Source: Planctomycetaceae bacterium
GTDB lineage: Bacteria > Planctomycetota > Phycisphaerae > SM23-33
Reading direction: 5' to 3'
Assembly: GCA_039680605.1 (NCBI GenBank)
Contig: JBDKTA010000039.1
Location: forward strand, 112,574 to 176,573
DNA length: 64,000 nucleotides
Both the position numbers and the translations under genes were made by a program. Below are positions 61,639 through 64,000 of the stretch, piece after piece (the first letter of the stretch is position 1; every line of letters starts with the position of its first letter). The notes under the pieces were generated by a model that saw only the letters and a list, made by a program, of their open reading frames with translations, was not told the origin of the DNA and did no database searches.

Positions 61639-62397
61639 ATGAGCCACACACGCACGACACCTTCGGTGGCACAGGCTTTCCAGCCTGTGGTCTCGGACAC
61701 GGCCTGGAAAGGCCGTGCCACGGGTTTCACCTTGACCGAACTGCTCATTGCCGTGGGCATCCTGGGAGTCGGGATGACGATCATGGCGGTCATCTTCGCC
61801 GCCGGAATCACCGACGTCCAGGTCGCCGTCTCCACCTCCGGTTCGCAGATGATCGCCTCGCAGGGAAAGTCCGCCGCCGAACGCAAGATCAAGGCCGCCA
61901 ACATCACCACCAACTCGCTGGTGGTGCTGGCCTCGCCGGCGGTGGTCAACCTGATATCGGCTGACGACCAGAAGTCGCCCCAGGGCGACCCTGCCGCCAT
62001 CAAGGGGTTCATCCTGCTGGGACGCAAGATTCCCAACACCGCCTCGCAACAACTGGTCTCGGTGGCTTATCGACGCTCCAGCACGGGCGTGACAGCCGTG
62101 GCCGGCAGCATCACCGCGCTGTGCAGCGGCACGAACCTGACGGTCGCCCTGGCGGCAGACCGCGACAAGCTGCGGGTGGGCACGCCGATCATCGCCGCCG
62201 AGACCGGCGACTGGGCGCGCCTGATCCGGATCGACTCGTCCACCACGCCCCCGACCTACACGACTGACCGACCCATCGGCGGCTTGAGCAGCAGCGCTAA
62301 GCTCGCCTGGGTGGTCTATGAGACCGGCTCGACCGTGGGCGACCCCAGCCCGGCGGAGAACATGGCTGTTCTGGTGACCAACACGAGCCTTCCCTGA
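61639..62397 (+). CDS. Prepilin-like protein with REP-encoded leader
   Basis: A 252-residue pseudopilin. The leader is about 29 residues and mostly encoded by an inverted pair of CACAGGCT-family REPs (61666-61721; VAQAFQPV and WKGRAT), after which GFTLTELLIAVGILGVGMTI gives the cleavage site and helix. The REP is in frame and keeps basic residues just before the Gly at the processing site, as prepilin peptidase prefers. Confidence 0.87.
   Translation: MSHTRTTPSVAQAFQPVVSDTAWKGRATGFTLTELLIAVGILGVGMTIMAVIFAAGITDVQVAVSTSGSQMIASQGKSAAERKIKAANITTNSLVVLASPAVVNLISADDQKSPQGDPAAIKGFILLGRKIPNTASQQLVSVAYRRSSTGVTAVAGSITALCSGTNLTVALAADRDKLRVGTPIIAAETGDWARLIRIDSSTTPPTYTTDRPIGGLSSSAKLAWVVYETGSTVGDPSPAENMAVLVTNTSLP
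61666..61721. repeat. Inverted REP pair in a pseudopilin leader
   Basis: GTGG-CACAGGCT-TTCC-AGCCTGTG (61666-61689) and CACGGCCT-GGAA-AGGCCGTG-CCAC (61698-61721) face each other, forming a BIME-like unit inside the coding sequence. Both hairpins keep perfect 8-bp stems despite different bases. Confidence 0.92.
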
Positions 62398-62465
62398 CAG
62401 GAATAAAAAGAGGACGCCGGACTCTGTGCCCCGGCGGACGAGCGACGTTAGTACGGAGCATGAAC

Positions 62466-64000
62466 ATGAACAGACTCACTAATTCTCCAATCGCGCGCAA
62501 AAACATCGCCGACAGAAGCGGTTTCACGCTCATCGAAATGCTGGTCGCGGTGGCGGTGCTGGCCGTGATGATCATGATCTTTGGCAGCATCCTGAACCAC
62601 GTCAATTCCGTCATGAACATCGCCAATGACAACATCCAGGCCGACCGCGAAACCGCCGCCGTCGCCGGGCTGGTCCAGAAAGACCTCGCCCGCGTCAGCC
62701 GCACCAGCTATATCCGCGTCGACGGCAACAAGCTCTGCGTGCAGGTCGTGGGCAACTACGAGTCGCTGTTGGCCGCCGACAGCGGCACCGTCAGCAGCGC
62801 CGCCGCCCGCAACAGCGTCACGCTCAACTGCACGCAATCCACCGCCTGGGGCGACAACAGTTGGCAGGGCGCCATGGTGCGCTTCGACGACCGCAAGTAC
62901 ACCGGCACCTTCTCGGCCACCACCGCCACGACCGGCACCAACAACGCCAATCCCAACTGGGTAGCCAATACATATGTCGGAGCGCTGGTGCTGGTCACCG
63001 GCGGGCAGGGCGCCGGCGTGCAGCGAACCGTCACCGGCAACACGTCCGACACCATCACCGTCGACCCGCCGTGGGGTCTGACGCCCGGAACGCCGGCCAC
63101 CTCCGATCTGCTGGTGTACATGGACTTCAACGACAAGACCCTCACCGATAAGTCGACTCACCTCAACCACGGCGCCGGGACGATCCCGTCAAGCAACTGG
63201 GTGGACGACCAGGACCCCGGAAACGCCAGCGGCTGCGGGCTGCGCACCGATGGCTTGTCCGTCGTGCTGGACCCCACCAAGCTCTCGACGATCATCTCGA
63301 CCACGGCTGTCAGCGTCTCCGTCTGGCTGATCGAAGACAGCACCGCCTACCCCCCCAACAACACCGTCTACTTCAGCCCCAACACCCCCTCCGGCGGGCA
63401 TGGCATCACCACCGCCGTCAAGAGTTGGGACTCCGCCAATGGTTGCACGATCACGTACTTCTGGTATGCCACGCAGGGCACAGCCGGAATGCCCTACTAT
63501 TTCAACCCCGGTCCCGAGCACTACCAGGGCCCGGCGTATCATCACTATGCTTTCGTGCGACCTCCGACCAATACCGCCTCGGCGACGATCTATCACAACG
63601 GCGCCGTTTACAAGCGGTCCGGTTGGCCGACGTCGAACCTCGGCGGCATGTACGCCGGCGCCATCAGCGGCTATCTGACCTGGCACGGCAAGATGGATGA
63701 CTTCGGAATGTGGGACCGGCCGCTGAGTGATGACGAAGTCAATCTGCTGGCGTCGCGCCAGAAGAACCCGCTGACGCTCTCGGGCGGGACGGACGTCGGC
63801 GGCAGCGGCGAAGGACCCGCCGCCAACTCCACCTACGCCCTGTACTTCCCCACCTACCCGGTAGGCTCCAGCGCGACCACCTCGCTGACGCTGGGGCAGA
63901 GCCTCTGGGGCGACGTGCCGGCCGGAACCGCCTACAGCCTCTACTTCTCCGCCAACGCCGCCCTGATCGACTATGGGCGCATCTATGACGGAACCGACAC
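62466..64000 (+). CDS. Prepilin-like protein with LamG (concanavalin-like) domain, 3' end outside window
   Basis: 511 codons are visible with no stop. The N-terminus has a basic leader and GFTLIEMLVAVAVLAVMIMI, a clear prepilin site. From about residue 215 to 425 is a LamG-type jelly roll: LLVYMDFNDKTLTDKSTHLN at its start and MDDFGMWDRPLSDDEVNLLA at its end. Such domains bind glycans. GGAG lies seven bases before the ATG at 62466 and is too close to the ATG at 62460. A pilin that shows a glycan-binding domain would be a tip or minor subunit. Confidence 0.88.
   Translation, partial: MNRLTNSPIARKNIADRSGFTLIEMLVAVAVLAVMIMIFGSILNHVNSVMNIANDNIQADRETAAVAGLVQKDLARVSRTSYIRVDGNKLCVQVVGNYESLLAADSGTVSSAAARNSVTLNCTQSTAWGDNSWQGAMVRFDDRKYTGTFSATTATTGTNNANPNWVANTYVGALVLVTGGQGAGVQRTVTGNTSDTITVDPPWGLTPGTPATSDLLVYMDFNDKTLTDKSTHLNHGAGTIPSSNWVDDQDPGNASGCGLRTDGLSVVLDPTKLSTIISTTAVSVSVWLIEDSTAYPPNNTVYFSPNTPSGGHGITTAVKSWDSANGCTITYFWYATQGTAGMPYYFNPGPEHYQGPAYHHYAFVRPPTNTASATIYHNGAVYKRSGWPTSNLGGMYAGAISGYLTWHGKMDDFGMWDRPLSDDEVNLLASRQKNPLTLSGGTDVGGSGEGPAANSTYALYFPTYPVGSSATTSLTLGQSLWGDVPAGTAYSLYFSANAALIDYGRIYDGTD

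Overview
The window is GC-rich (visibly about 65%), densely coded DNA. It looks like a chromosome piece from a member of the Planctomycetota, probably Phycisphaerae-like. That is inferred from the gene mix: PQQ-type beta-propeller and HEAT-repeat exported proteins, CehA/PHP metallohydrolases, CBM9 and LamG domains, Gfo/Idh oxidoreductases, and a GspE-PilT-GspE-GspF operon with a string of pseudopilins. It also fits the very heavy load of dispersed palindromes. I saw no rRNA, tRNA or CRISPR array.

Layout. 1-6374 (+): a sugar or polyol catabolic operon (class III aminotransferase cut by the window edge, FGGY kinase, fucose/arabinose isomerase-like protein, amidohydrolase, Gfo/Idh oxidoreductase). 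6375-7750: a REP-associated tyrosine transposase (RAYT) inside an array of 148-bp palindromic units. 7752-11570: a small basic protein, an amidase-like protein, a DUF1638 protein diverging from a phosphoesterase, and a UroD-type protein. 11640-15835 (-): def, a DinG-type helicase, a membrane protein, thiG and thiS. 15836-16845: no genes, only nested repeats. 16846-20510: a lower-GC patch with zinc-ribbon membrane proteins, an HTH protein and a DUF4258/DUF2283 pair. 21119-27079: a KDG-type kinase, a CBM9/beta-lactamase fusion, two lipoproteins and an N4-type DNA methyltransferase. 27104-36540 (-): two large PQQ-propeller proteins and a HEAT-repeat protein. 36625-44482: a small conserved protein, an oxidoreductase, an exported repeat protein, pgi, dnaK and a further zinc-ribbon membrane protein. 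44651-52358: two PHP-domain proteins, an AbiE-type toxin-antitoxin cassette between direct repeats, a membrane protein and trmB. 52440-64000 (+): a type II secretion/type IV pilus operon with its own promoter, containing at least six prepilin-like genes; the last carries a LamG domain and runs off the window.

The most interesting layer is the repeats. At least six families of short palindromes lie between genes, across stop codons, and in frame inside genes. One array surrounds a RAYT gene, the enzyme known to act on REP palindromes. A 30-bp hairpin is present in two unrelated host repeats, and matching uninterrupted copies of both hosts exist in this window. The filled and empty sites differ by exactly 30 bp with no target duplication, and the copies carry a compensatory base-pair change at the foot of the stem. 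Two pseudopilin genes carry such palindromes in their prepilin leaders, so the repeats are being domesticated as, or tolerated as, coding sequence.

All calls were made by reading the sequence; no database search was run.
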